Below, piece after piece: positions 1 to 7,214 of a DNA stretch of 13,117 bases. Location: assembly GCA_002707085.1 (NCBI GenBank), contig PALY01000001.1, forward strand, positions 24,467 to 37,583. Reading direction: 5' to 3'. Positions within the stretch are counted from its first letter, which is position 1. The number at the start of each line of letters is the position of its first letter. The position numbers and the translations under genes were made by a program. This DNA is from Deltaproteobacteria bacterium. Lineage in GTDB: Bacteria > Myxococcota_A > UBA796. Below the pieces are notes generated by a model. That model was not told the origin of the DNA, did not search any database, and was given only the letters and a program-made list of their open reading frames with translations.

Positions 1-1
1 A

Positions 2-91
2 AAAGCATGTGCTACATCACCGAAAGGCGGGTCCATGGGCTGGCTGTTGGCAATGGGTACGCTGCTGGGTTGGCGACGTCGGCAAAATTAG
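2..91 (+). CDS. C-terminal fragment of a surface protein with MYXO-CTERM-like sorting tail (5' end outside window)
   Basis: Frame 2 of the plus strand is open from the window edge to a TAG at 89-91 and encodes the last 29 residues of a protein. The visible tail has a Cys (ACATSP), a small Gly/Ser-rich linker (KGGS), a hydrophobic stretch (MGWLLAMGTLLGW) and a terminal RRRQN. Cys, then a transmembrane segment, then an Arg cluster at the extreme C-terminus is the layout of MYXO-CTERM sorting signals. These are known in Myxococcota exported proteins, where they are thought to be cleaved near the Cys and sorted to the cell surface. The rest of the protein is not in the window, so its function is unknown. 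Its stop overlaps the stop of the convergent kinase gene on the other strand, which supports this being a real gene end. An alternative reading is a chance open frame of 29 codons, but the tail architecture makes that less likely. Confidence 0.6.
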   Translation, partial: KACATSPKGGSMGWLLAMGTLLGWRRRQN

Positions 92-2472
92 ACTGGCCGA
101 TTGACCAAAGCCACAGTCAGCGCACTGTCTAAACCATCGGCCAACAGGCCCGGTCTTGGCTCCACCCCGCCGTCGATCACAGACAAAATGCGTGTACCCT
201 CCCAATGTAAGAGAGGGAAGGTGTCACGATGAGCACACACCGCCTGGGCCAACGATCGCGCTTGATCTCGGTCCCCAAGCGACATCGCCCCTCGGGCCAA
301 CTGTAGATGAATTCCCAATGCAAGAGACTGCTCAACGTGTTTGGCCCAATTCAGCGCCGACTCAGAAGCTCGCTGGTATGAAATCGCGTCGCCTATCACT
401 GCCGCAGCGCGCGCCCATGTGGCAAAAAGAAGGGCATCTTCCGGTGTAAAACCACGAGACTCCGCACCACTGAGCATCGGTAAAATTCTATCGATGGCAC
501 TGGCTGCAGCGGATCTGGAGTTCGGCTGGCGATCTAAAGCAACCCAGGCGCGTAAACCATGACATAGTCGCCGTTGATCATCCCGACCGGCTGCATGCGC
601 CAAAGCCGAAGCGTCAGCCAATCGGCGACCTGCTTCTTCCAGCAACCCTACCCGAATCAAAACATTCGCCAGAGCAATGGTCGCATCCGCCTTCAATCCT
701 CGATCCGACATGACTTGGGACAACTCAACCGCACGCCGGACCGCAACCAAACCTTGATCTAGATGGCCACCCAATAAAGCATCCTCAGCCTTTTCGATTC
801 CACGACGAACTTCTTTTTCCATCCATTCAGACGCACTCTCGCCATCCGAAGTCGAATGAATGTTCATTTGGTTTTCATTCACTCGTTCCTGCAATCCATC
901 CGGATCAATCAACTGCTGGACAATCGCGGGAAAAAACAAAGAACCCATCAATCGAAAACGCCCACCCGCATCCACGACTAGGCCCCTCGAAATCAAATCC
1001 GGCACAATCTCGTCTGCCGGTACGTTGGCAATGTCTTCAAGGGTTCCTATATCCATGGGTTTGGCTGAGAAAGCAATGGCTCCTAGGACTTCCATCTGAT
1101 CCAAGTCCAATCCACCGACAAAACGATCTACATGTGAATTCAAGTTTTCAATGTCAGGTAGTTTGAACACATCATCAACCGTGTTCTCGATCAAAATTGC
1201 CGCCAACAACCGAGGTAAACCGCCTGTCCATTCATGAAGCGTTGCTGCGATATCGGCCGGATTGCTCACTTTCGGGGCCACCGAAACCAACGACCGTCGA
1301 ACATCAGCGATCCCCAAGGGTTTGAGTACAATTTCCACCTTTCCGACATGAGCAGGTACATCCAAGTCATGAGGCGAGACAACCAACAATGGTTCCCCCG
1401 CATCCAGTCTCTGCCGAACAGCATCCCATGCACCCTCTTCCAAAACCTCTACGACAGGAATGCCTCTGCGCTGAGCTCCTTGGCGCAGCAAATCTCCCAC
1501 CCAAGCCTTTCGGGTTCCACTGGGACCAACAGGACGCACACATAGCGCTTCACCCTCAGAGGCACGCTCTAAACATTCCGCCACCTTTGTCACCGTCGTC
1601 CGCGTGCCAGCCAGTACCGTACCGCCATCATCCTCTGAAGACAGAAGTGCGCGGACACTGCGTGCGTCTCTGGGTCTATTCTGAGGGTTGGCCGCCAACA
1701 GTCTCATGATGACGCCTTCAAGATCCGCGGGGACACCCGGGTCAACCCGTGATGGCGGTAGTGGCGTCTGCCCGTATTGGCGATCTAAACCTTCAAAGGG
1801 ACGGGTCTGAGTCAACAAGAAATACAAAGTAGCACCCAAACCAAACAAATCCGTTCGGGGACCAACAGCATCTCCATTGAGTTGCTCCGGGGCTGCATAA
1901 CTGAGCGTCCCTACGACGATACCCACAGCGGTCTTTTCCAAAGCTCCTGGGTCCTTCACCACTCCAAAGTCACCCAATACAACTCGCCCATCATCTCCAA
2001 TAAGCACATTGCTCGGCTTTACATCTCGATGAACCATTCCGGTCCGATGGATGTGTTCAAGCGCATCACACAAAATACGCCCTATCGAACGACAACGAGC
2101 ATATCTCTCCGCTGATGGGCGCTTATGAAGTTTGGCCGTATGCACTCGAAGATCCGTTCCCTCTACATGCTCCATCACAAGAAAAGGACGACCCAAGTGT
2201 TCACCCGAGTCAATGTACTTGGTCACACCGGGGTGGTTCAGTTTCTTCAGACTGTCTATTTCACGTAGGAATCGACTCACGAGAGGGCCGTGAGAATGAT
2301 TCATCCACTTCACCGCCGCAACCTGATTTTCAGGCCCACGACAAAGATAAACTGCCGCAACAGCCCCCCTTCCTATCAGCCGATCAGGCGACCAAGCACC
2401 GATCAATCCGGGACAATCCGTATCGCCCGAATGGGCCTGTTCTTGCAAATCAGGAAAGCGGTCGATCACCAC
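88..2472 (-). CDS. Ser/Thr protein kinase with degenerate STAND ATPase module and short helical C-terminus
   Basis: This 794-residue protein begins with a Hanks-type kinase at about 28-277. The Gly loop is GRGAVAAV (34-41), with the third Gly replaced by Ala. Also visible are the ATP-binding K55 in AAVK, the helix-C candidate E71, HRD 148-150 with N155, DFG 168-170 and APE 194-196, so it should be catalytically active. The next region (about 290-440) aligns in position with the ATPases of the neighbouring kinases but has lost the key motifs. Walker A reads GPSGTRKA (316-323, Gly to Arg and Ser/Thr to Ala), and SP (366-367) stands where the Walker B Asp pair should be. GxP survives as GLP (418-420). 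Residues from about 545 to 770 are Ala/Leu-rich helices, TPR-like and much shorter than in the paralogs. No membrane segment is seen. The gene is translationally coupled to the kinase upstream. Two GTG codons compete for the start: 2472, or 2469 with better spacing from GGAG and a classic GTGA overlap. Confidence 0.9.
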   Translation of the reverse strand: MVIDRFPDLQEQAHSGDTDCPGLIGAWSPDRLIGRGAVAAVYLCRGPENQVAAVKWMNHSHGPLVSRFLREIDSLKKLNHPGVTKYIDSGEHLGRPFLVMEHVEGTDLRVHTAKLHKRPSAERYARCRSIGRILCDALEHIHRTGMVHRDVKPSNVLIGDDGRVVLGDFGVVKDPGALEKTAVGIVVGTLSYAAPEQLNGDAVGPRTDLFGLGATLYFLLTQTRPFEGLDRQYGQTPLPPSRVDPGVPADLEGVIMRLLAANPQNRPRDARSVRALLSSEDDGGTVLAGTRTTVTKVAECLERASEGEALCVRPVGPSGTRKAWVGDLLRQGAQRRGIPVVEVLEEGAWDAVRQRLDAGEPLLVVSPHDLDVPAHVGKVEIVLKPLGIADVRRSLVSVAPKVSNPADIAATLHEWTGGLPRLLAAILIENTVDDVFKLPDIENLNSHVDRFVGGLDLDQMEVLGAIAFSAKPMDIGTLEDIANVPADEIVPDLISRGLVVDAGGRFRLMGSLFFPAIVQQLIDPDGLQERVNENQMNIHSTSDGESASEWMEKEVRRGIEKAEDALLGGHLDQGLVAVRRAVELSQVMSDRGLKADATIALANVLIRVGLLEEAGRRLADASALAHAAGRDDQRRLCHGLRAWVALDRQPNSRSAAASAIDRILPMLSGAESRGFTPEDALLFATWARAAAVIGDAISYQRASESALNWAKHVEQSLALGIHLQLARGAMSLGDRDQARSLAQAVCAHRDTFPLLHWEGTRILSVIDGGVEPRPGLLADGLDSALTVALVNRPV

Positions 2473-5400
2473 TCAACTCCGGTACCGTCATCTTCTTCAG
2501 GTGTAGCCAACAGCGCACGAATTCGGGGGCGTTCTCGGAAAGTATTCAACAACTCGGCTGGCACCGATAGACACAAAGCCTGGGCGAGCATCTGTGCCTC
2601 ATCTCGGGCGATTCTTGCTTCGTCTTCTTCTGCCAACACGGCCACAATGGACCGAGCAACCAAACTCCATAAACGAAACCCTCGCATACCCGCAGCACTT
2701 GAAGCCTCTCGAGCCAATCGTAGGGCATGTTCGTTTTCTTCCAGAGCTTGGTATCCGAGAGCCAACACGACCAGAACCTGTGTTCGTCGAGGAACAGCCA
2801 CACCTTCAAGCATCCCTTTCGCTTCATCCAAGGTCTTCTTGCCCAGCTCATCTTGGCCCGCAATCACAAATGCGCGCCCCTTCATGGCCGAAAGCAATGA
2901 TGCATACATTTCTGGATCGCCCTCTCCACACGACAGAAGACCCGAATCAATGTGTTTGATGCTGGAAATGGGATCACCCATTCTCAGAGCCAATCGACCA
3001 CACAAAAACCTCGTGGCGACCATGTCAACACCGGCTTGCTCTTCTCCATACGCTAGCGCACGGGTCAAAGAGCTTCCCGCTGCATTCAAATCGCCCGCAT
3101 CCATCTGCGCCATGGAAATGACCCGCAAAGCGGCAGCTGAACCAACATGAAAGTCGACATCCGCAGCCATAGTGAGCGCTTCTTTACCCCTACGAAGACC
3201 CTCTCCAATCTCACCCTGCCACAACAAAAGTTCAGCGAGATTGCACAACACAACACAATGGGCGCGCTTGTTTCTCAACCGATTGAAAATGCCTTCGGCT
3301 TCCGCCAAGCCACTGGTGGCTGCAGCAAGTTGACCGCGCTCTGCCTGAATCGCTGTCAGGACAACCAACAGTCCCGCACGACTGTCTTCCAAATCAGGAC
3401 CCGTGGCCGACAACAAACCTTGATTGGCCAGCTGTTCACACGTTTCCAAATCTCCGCGTTCCCACGCAAACATTGCTTGCCGACGCAAACCCTCAATGAC
3501 CGTCTTTCGATCGCCTCGAATACGTGCGGCTTCGACCACTTCTTCGATCATGCCCCAACCCACTTCTGGCCGTCCCAAGCGCTTCAGCGCAATGCCACGG
3601 TCCATCACCGCTTCAGCCGCCAACTCTCGCTCACCCAAAGCCGCAGCCACACCATGAAGCGAGGCCAATACTTGTTCGGTATGCTCCCACGAGCCGCGGT
3701 TGTATGCCACATAGGCACGCACCCGAAGAAGGGCCAAGCGTGCGCGCTTGAACTCGACATCTGTGAGATCGCCGGATGCAGATTCTTGAACCACCAACGC
3801 ACGCTCAGACAGCTCCCACGCCTCTCCAGCCAAAGCCCGCTGCCAAAGGCGTAGTGCTGACATGGACAGATATCGAAATGCCTTTCCGCTCTCTCCAGCG
3901 CGCAAATAATGCTCACCGATGGCTTCACTGATCACCGGATTGTCTCGATGTCGGAATTCAAGAGCAACCGCCAAACGGCGATGAAGGGTGGCCCGCCAAT
4001 CTGGATCCAAATCCCGATAGGCCACGTCGCTCACCTTTCGATGAACAAAATCGATGAAGACCTGGCCGCTCAATCGATGCTCCACAACAACGCCCGACCC
4101 AACCAAAGAGTCGATTGAGTCAAGCGCCTCCTCCTCTTCAAGGTCCAGGACATCCAGAATCACATCCAGATCGGCCTTTCCACCCATCACTGACAGCGTG
4201 TCGACCACTTCACGGTGAGCCACGGGGAGGGGAGCCAGCCTGTTTCTGACAACCTGACGAACACCCGGTGGGATGGCCAGTTCACCATCTGCGAGGTCCT
4301 TGGCGTTCACCGTCAACCGGTACCCTCCATGCTCTTTTTCAACAATCACTCCTTGTTGAATCAATGAACGCAAGAATTCCACAACGAAAAACGGGTTGCC
4401 CTCAGTTTCGGAATGTAGGATTTTGGCCAACTGCGCTGCGGCTCGCCCCTCTCCCAACATATCCGCAACCAAAGTGACAACCTCTGGCTCACTTAGGGCA
4501 TGCAAGGTGACATGGGTTGGATGTACAGACAGGGATGAACCATCTCGTATGCCATCCAGGATTTTAAACCGACGATCTGAGCGGGCAGCGATAATCAACA
4601 GCAACGGTTGTTTGTCACGACTGATCAAACTCCGAACCAAATAGCCAAGCAAGTCCAGCAAAGGGCCAGGCGTGTGATGAAAATCATCTATGGCGATGAT
4701 GCGTGGCCCGTTTTCCAGCAATTTGGACAGTGCATCTCGCATCCCGTCATACAGTTGGTAGCGAGCGTCTCCTGCCAACTGGCCACCTTCTTTTACAAAC
4801 GCGACCAGCGTATTTTGTAGATCGGAAGAAACATCATCTCCGAGAGCGTCACCCAACTGACTCGCAATATCGATCAAAGATTCAAAAGCACTGGCTCCTG
4901 AACCCATGGTGGAGTGGTGAACCGGGATCCCCATCAAACGGGCATGATGCGTAGCAGCACGCAACAATCGGGTCTTTCCTGAACCCTCATCTCCCTCTAC
5001 CAACACCACTCCGCCTTCCGACCGAGTGAGGACGCCGACGGCATCGCGCAAAGCCTCCACAGAGGAAGTACGACCCACCAGCGAAGGCTCCCACCCATCC
5101 CCCTGATGCGCAGGACCGTGGGCATCAAGATCGATTTGTTCCAACTGGTACAAAATCTCCTGCGCCGATTGAAACCGATTCCGGGGAGCTTTTTGCAGCA
5201 AACGCATGCAGATATTGTTGAGTTGAGGCGGTGTACCAGGAACCAGGTCTTCAGGAGGAACTGGACGTTGATCTCGATGCAACTCCAAATACCCAGCAAT
5301 GTCTTTGGCCACAAACGGGCGACGACCCGTCAGCATGGTGTAGAGAATCACGCCAAGCGAATACAGATCCGAGCGATTGTCGATGGCACGCCCCATGATC

Positions 5401-6011
5401 TGTTCTGGACTTGCATAGGCCCAAGTTCCAACCAAAGTCGTCGACAGCTGCACATCTGCTTCTGGATCCAACTCTTTGACAATGCCAAAGTCGGTGAGCT
5501 TGCACAGACCTTCTGTGCTGATCAATACATTGCTTGGCTTCAGGTCTCGATGAATCAAACCGCGCTGATGAATGTAGGCCAATGCACGAGACAGGTCGAT
5601 CAACACTTCTTCAACACGCGCCCAGCGCTTTGAAAGATCCGTTCGAGGAAAATTCCGAATCTCTTGGTAAAGATCGGTACCCTCTACACACTCCATGGCG
5701 ATGTATGGATGACCATGAATGTCTCCGTAGCTTTCTACACGGATGACGTTGGGGTGCTTCAAACGCGCCAAAGCACGAAACTCTCGCCGGAATCGCGCCA
5801 ACCCTGTACGAAAACGATTGACCTTTAAAATCTTGAGCGCAACAGCGAGTCCACCGGGATCACGGCCCAACAAAACATGGGACATTCCACCCTTACCGAG
5901 TGGGCGTTCGTACCGATACGGACCGATCGTATCACCGGGAGATAAAGTAATTCCTCCCATGACAATATCGGTCGGAAGCGGATCAACCGCGGACTGGTCC
6001 TGCTTGGTCAT
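2466..6011 (-). CDS. Ser/Thr protein kinase fused to canonical STAND/AAA_16 ATPase and TPR repeats (PknK-like)
   Basis: This 1181-residue protein has three parts. The kinase (about 31-290) shows the Gly loop GKGGMSHV (39-46), K60 in VALK, helix-C candidate E77, HRD 154-156 with K158 and N161, DFG 174-176 and SPE 201-203. Its activation segment is rich in Ser/Thr (190-196), as expected for autophosphorylated RD kinases. An AAA_16/STAND ATPase (about 308-560) follows, opening with LVGR. It has Walker A GDEGSGKT (340-347), Walker B IIAIDDFHH (438-446), an ARSD strand (476-479) and GNPFF (538-542). After a winged-helix-like linker (RNRLAPLP, 589-596), residues about 690-1130 are consecutive TPR-like helical pairs. 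The protein ends with an acidic tail. It is the only one of the four paralogs with a fully canonical ATPase site. No membrane segment is seen. It is the first gene of a coupled pair with the 88-2472 kinase. The ATG at 6011 has no obvious Shine-Dalgarno; the next in-frame ATG (5960) has none either. Confidence 0.93.
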   Translation of the reverse strand: MTKQDQSAVDPLPTDIVMGGITLSPGDTIGPYRYERPLGKGGMSHVLLGRDPGGLAVALKILKVNRFRTGLARFRREFRALARLKHPNVIRVESYGDIHGHPYIAMECVEGTDLYQEIRNFPRTDLSKRWARVEEVLIDLSRALAYIHQRGLIHRDLKPSNVLISTEGLCKLTDFGIVKELDPEADVQLSTTLVGTWAYASPEQIMGRAIDNRSDLYSLGVILYTMLTGRRPFVAKDIAGYLELHRDQRPVPPEDLVPGTPPQLNNICMRLLQKAPRNRFQSAQEILYQLEQIDLDAHGPAHQGDGWEPSLVGRTSSVEALRDAVGVLTRSEGGVVLVEGDEGSGKTRLLRAATHHARLMGIPVHHSTMGSGASAFESLIDIASQLGDALGDDVSSDLQNTLVAFVKEGGQLAGDARYQLYDGMRDALSKLLENGPRIIAIDDFHHTPGPLLDLLGYLVRSLISRDKQPLLLIIAARSDRRFKILDGIRDGSSLSVHPTHVTLHALSEPEVVTLVADMLGEGRAAAQLAKILHSETEGNPFFVVEFLRSLIQQGVIVEKEHGGYRLTVNAKDLADGELAIPPGVRQVVRNRLAPLPVAHREVVDTLSVMGGKADLDVILDVLDLEEEEALDSIDSLVGSGVVVEHRLSGQVFIDFVHRKVSDVAYRDLDPDWRATLHRRLAVALEFRHRDNPVISEAIGEHYLRAGESGKAFRYLSMSALRLWQRALAGEAWELSERALVVQESASGDLTDVEFKRARLALLRVRAYVAYNRGSWEHTEQVLASLHGVAAALGERELAAEAVMDRGIALKRLGRPEVGWGMIEEVVEAARIRGDRKTVIEGLRRQAMFAWERGDLETCEQLANQGLLSATGPDLEDSRAGLLVVLTAIQAERGQLAAATSGLAEAEGIFNRLRNKRAHCVVLCNLAELLLWQGEIGEGLRRGKEALTMAADVDFHVGSAAALRVISMAQMDAGDLNAAGSSLTRALAYGEEQAGVDMVATRFLCGRLALRMGDPISSIKHIDSGLLSCGEGDPEMYASLLSAMKGRAFVIAGQDELGKKTLDEAKGMLEGVAVPRRTQVLVVLALGYQALEENEHALRLAREASSAAGMRGFRLWSLVARSIVAVLAEEDEARIARDEAQMLAQALCLSVPAELLNTFRERPRIRALLATPEEDDGTGVEW
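2477..2480 (-). promoter_or_regulatory. Shine-Dalgarno GGAG for the downstream kinase gene, inside the end of the upstream gene
   Basis: On the minus strand GGAG lies 4 nt before the GTG at 2472 and 7 nt before the GTG at 2469. The upstream gene's TGA is at 2468-2466, so its stop overlaps the start region of the next gene. The spacing favours the second GTG. The arrangement indicates translational coupling of the two kinases. Confidence 0.6.
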
Positions 6012-6045
6012 CGTACCGGACTAACCGAATGTGGTCATATGGGCG

Positions 6046-6059
6046 TATGATGAATCATA
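6046..6059. promoter_or_regulatory. Palindrome TATGAT-GA-ATCATA: candidate overlapping -10 elements or operator
   Basis: The two 6-nt arms are perfect inverted repeats separated by GA. On each strand the arm reads TATGAT, five of six matches to the sigma-70 -10 consensus TATAAT. On the plus strand it would place a start of transcription about 17 nt before the lipoprotein ATG, leaving just enough leader for its Shine-Dalgarno. On the minus strand it lies 42 nt before the kinase ATG. It could equally be a dimeric regulator site. The lack of recognisable -35 boxes keeps confidence low. Confidence 0.3.
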
Positions 6060-6062
6060 GTT

Positions 6063-6069
6063 GAGGAGG
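6063..6069 (+). promoter_or_regulatory. Strong Shine-Dalgarno GAGGAGG of the lipoprotein gene
   Basis: GAGGAGG sits 5 nt before the ATG at 6075. It fixes that start, since the same frame is closed by a TGA at 6051-6053 with no other usable start codon between. Confidence 0.75.
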
Positions 6070-6074
6070 CATAC

Positions 6075-7214
6075 ATGCACATTGTGTTGTTGGCACCATG
6101 GTTCACCCTGGCAGGATGTGAGCCGATTATGGCCAAAACTCCCGGTTTGGGTGAAGATTCTGGCTTGAGTATCGACTCCGGATCCGAAGCGGACGCGGAT
6201 GCAGATGCAGATGCAGATGCAGATGCAGATGCGGACGCAGATGCGGATGCGGATGCGGACGCGGACGCAGATGCGGACGCAGATGCCGACCCCAGCCCTT
6301 GTCCAAATTTGGTGGTCAGCACCACTTTCATGACATGGGATGGCACCGTGCTTGGTGAAGCCGTCACCCAAGATGTGACTGTATCCAACAACTGTACAGG
6401 GGCTGAGAACTTAAGCGTGGATATGGCATGGCCCGACAGCGGCCACGCCTCCTTCGCCGGAGAGTTATTTTCGGGTGAATTGGCACCAGGTGAACGTCAA
6501 TCCATCGACATCACATTTACCGCAGAGGATTACAGCACAGCGACAAGCAGCATCGGCATCACGACCAACGACACAGATCGTCCCAGTGTAACCATTACCC
6601 TCGTGGCTTCCGCAACAGTCGATGGAGACGGAGACGGGCGAGCAGCCATCGCTGCTGGAGGCACAGACTGTGACGACACAGATTCTGATATCCATCCTGG
6701 CGCCACAGAAATTTGGTACGACGGCGTCGACCAAGACTGTTCTGGGGGTTCGGACAACGATGCGGACGGGGACGGCCACGACCACCCAGACTACGGTGGC
6801 GACGATTGTGATGAGACAGAGAGCGCTCGGTACCCAGGCGCAGAAGAAATCTGTGATGAAATCGACAACGACTGTGACGATGAAATCGATGAAGGTCTTA
6901 CTTTCGACTGGCTGTTTACAGACATCGATGGTGATGGTTTTGGGGATTCATCCACATCGACATACTCCTGTGATCCCGACGATGGCATCTTGATTGGCGG
7001 TGATTGCGACGATGAACACCCCTTCGTTCACCCGGATGCAGAAGAAATCTGTGATGACGAAATGGACAACGATTGCGATGGAGATGAAGACACCGACGAC
7101 GACGACTGTGAAGAGGAAGTCGATGACGACGACGATGACGACGACACAGGTGCGTCCGGTGGTGAGAGTGGATCCGATGATGACGAAGACACGGGAATGT
7201 CCAGTGGTCGTTAA
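6075..7214 (+). CDS. Acidic lipoprotein with Ala-Asp repeat, ASH/HYDIN-like domain and MopE-like metal-binding repeats
   Basis: This 379-residue predicted surface lipoprotein opens with a very short signal sequence ending in lipobox LAGC (lipidated Cys15). A 34-residue Ala-Asp repeat (39-72) follows as a probable extended spacer. Residues about 76-182 resemble an ASH/HYDIN-type beta-sandwich (choice-of-anchor D family). Supporting signs are VTVSNNC, a LAPGE turn (136-140) and TTND near the end (163-166). Three Asp/Cys-rich repeats of the putative metal-binding type found in MopE-like proteins come next (about 183-224, 228-274, 283-345), with DGDGDG, DCDD, PGAEEICD and DNDCD signatures. These are expected to bind Ca2+ or another divalent metal, although the ligand is not proven. 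The first repeat has IWYDGVDQDC and lacks the middle Cys. The tail (about 340-379) is mostly Asp/Glu with TG-rich ends. The gene is divergent from one kinase gene and convergent with another. A role in signalling is only suggested by position. Confidence 0.85.
   Translation: MHIVLLAPWFTLAGCEPIMAKTPGLGEDSGLSIDSGSEADADADADADADADADADADADADADADADADADPSPCPNLVVSTTFMTWDGTVLGEAVTQDVTVSNNCTGAENLSVDMAWPDSGHASFAGELFSGELAPGERQSIDITFTAEDYSTATSSIGITTNDTDRPSVTITLVASATVDGDGDGRAAIAAGGTDCDDTDSDIHPGATEIWYDGVDQDCSGGSDNDADGDGHDHPDYGGDDCDETESARYPGAEEICDEIDNDCDDEIDEGLTFDWLFTDIDGDGFGDSSTSTYSCDPDDGILIGGDCDDEHPFVHPDAEEICDDEMDNDCDGDEDTDDDDCEEEVDDDDDDDDTGASGGESGSDDDEDTGMSSGR
6189..6290 (+). repeat. Hexanucleotide (GCNGAY) tandem array, 17 units, encoding (Ala-Asp)17
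   Basis: The array is 102 nt of 6-nt units, each one Ala codon plus one Asp codon. Five consecutive units (6201-6230) are identical GCAGAT; the rest mix GCG/GCA/GCC with GAT/GAC. Because the unit is 6 nt, gain or loss of copies stays in frame and would change only the length of the spacer between the lipid anchor and the folded domains. The mixture of synonymous codons shows selection for the protein repeat and partly interrupts the array, which should reduce slippage outside the perfect block. Confidence 0.9.

Larger units (their letters stand above)
6012..6074. promoter_or_regulatory. 63-nt divergent intergenic region between kinase and lipoprotein genes
   Basis: This is the only divergent gap in the window, so promoters for both the 2466-6011/88-2472 kinase pair (minus strand) and the lipoprotein gene (plus strand) should lie in or next to it. 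It contains a TATGAT on each strand arranged as a palindrome (6046-6059) and a CATATG at 6036-6041. No convincing -35 hexamer was found for either direction. The extent is set by the two start codons; promoter function is inferred from gene layout. Confidence 0.55.

Noticed and set aside
88..2472. The smallest kinase as a pseudokinase or pseudogene
   Set aside because: VxK lysine, helix-C Glu, HRD, Asn, DFG and APE are all present and the frame is intact. Only the ATPase-like module is degenerate.
2290..3854. Long plus-strand open frames (286 and 235 codons) opposite the 2466-6011 and 88-2472 genes
   Set aside because: They lie antisense to well-supported kinase/TPR coding sequence, have Arg/Ser/Pro-rich composition without domain signatures, and lack Shine-Dalgarno sites.
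6021..6391. Minus-strand frames across the Ala-Asp array encoding Ala-Ser or Ile/Arg/Cys repeats
   Set aside because: They are antisense readings of the GCNGAY array. The plus-strand frame has the Shine-Dalgarno, lipobox and recognisable domains; the antisense frames have none.
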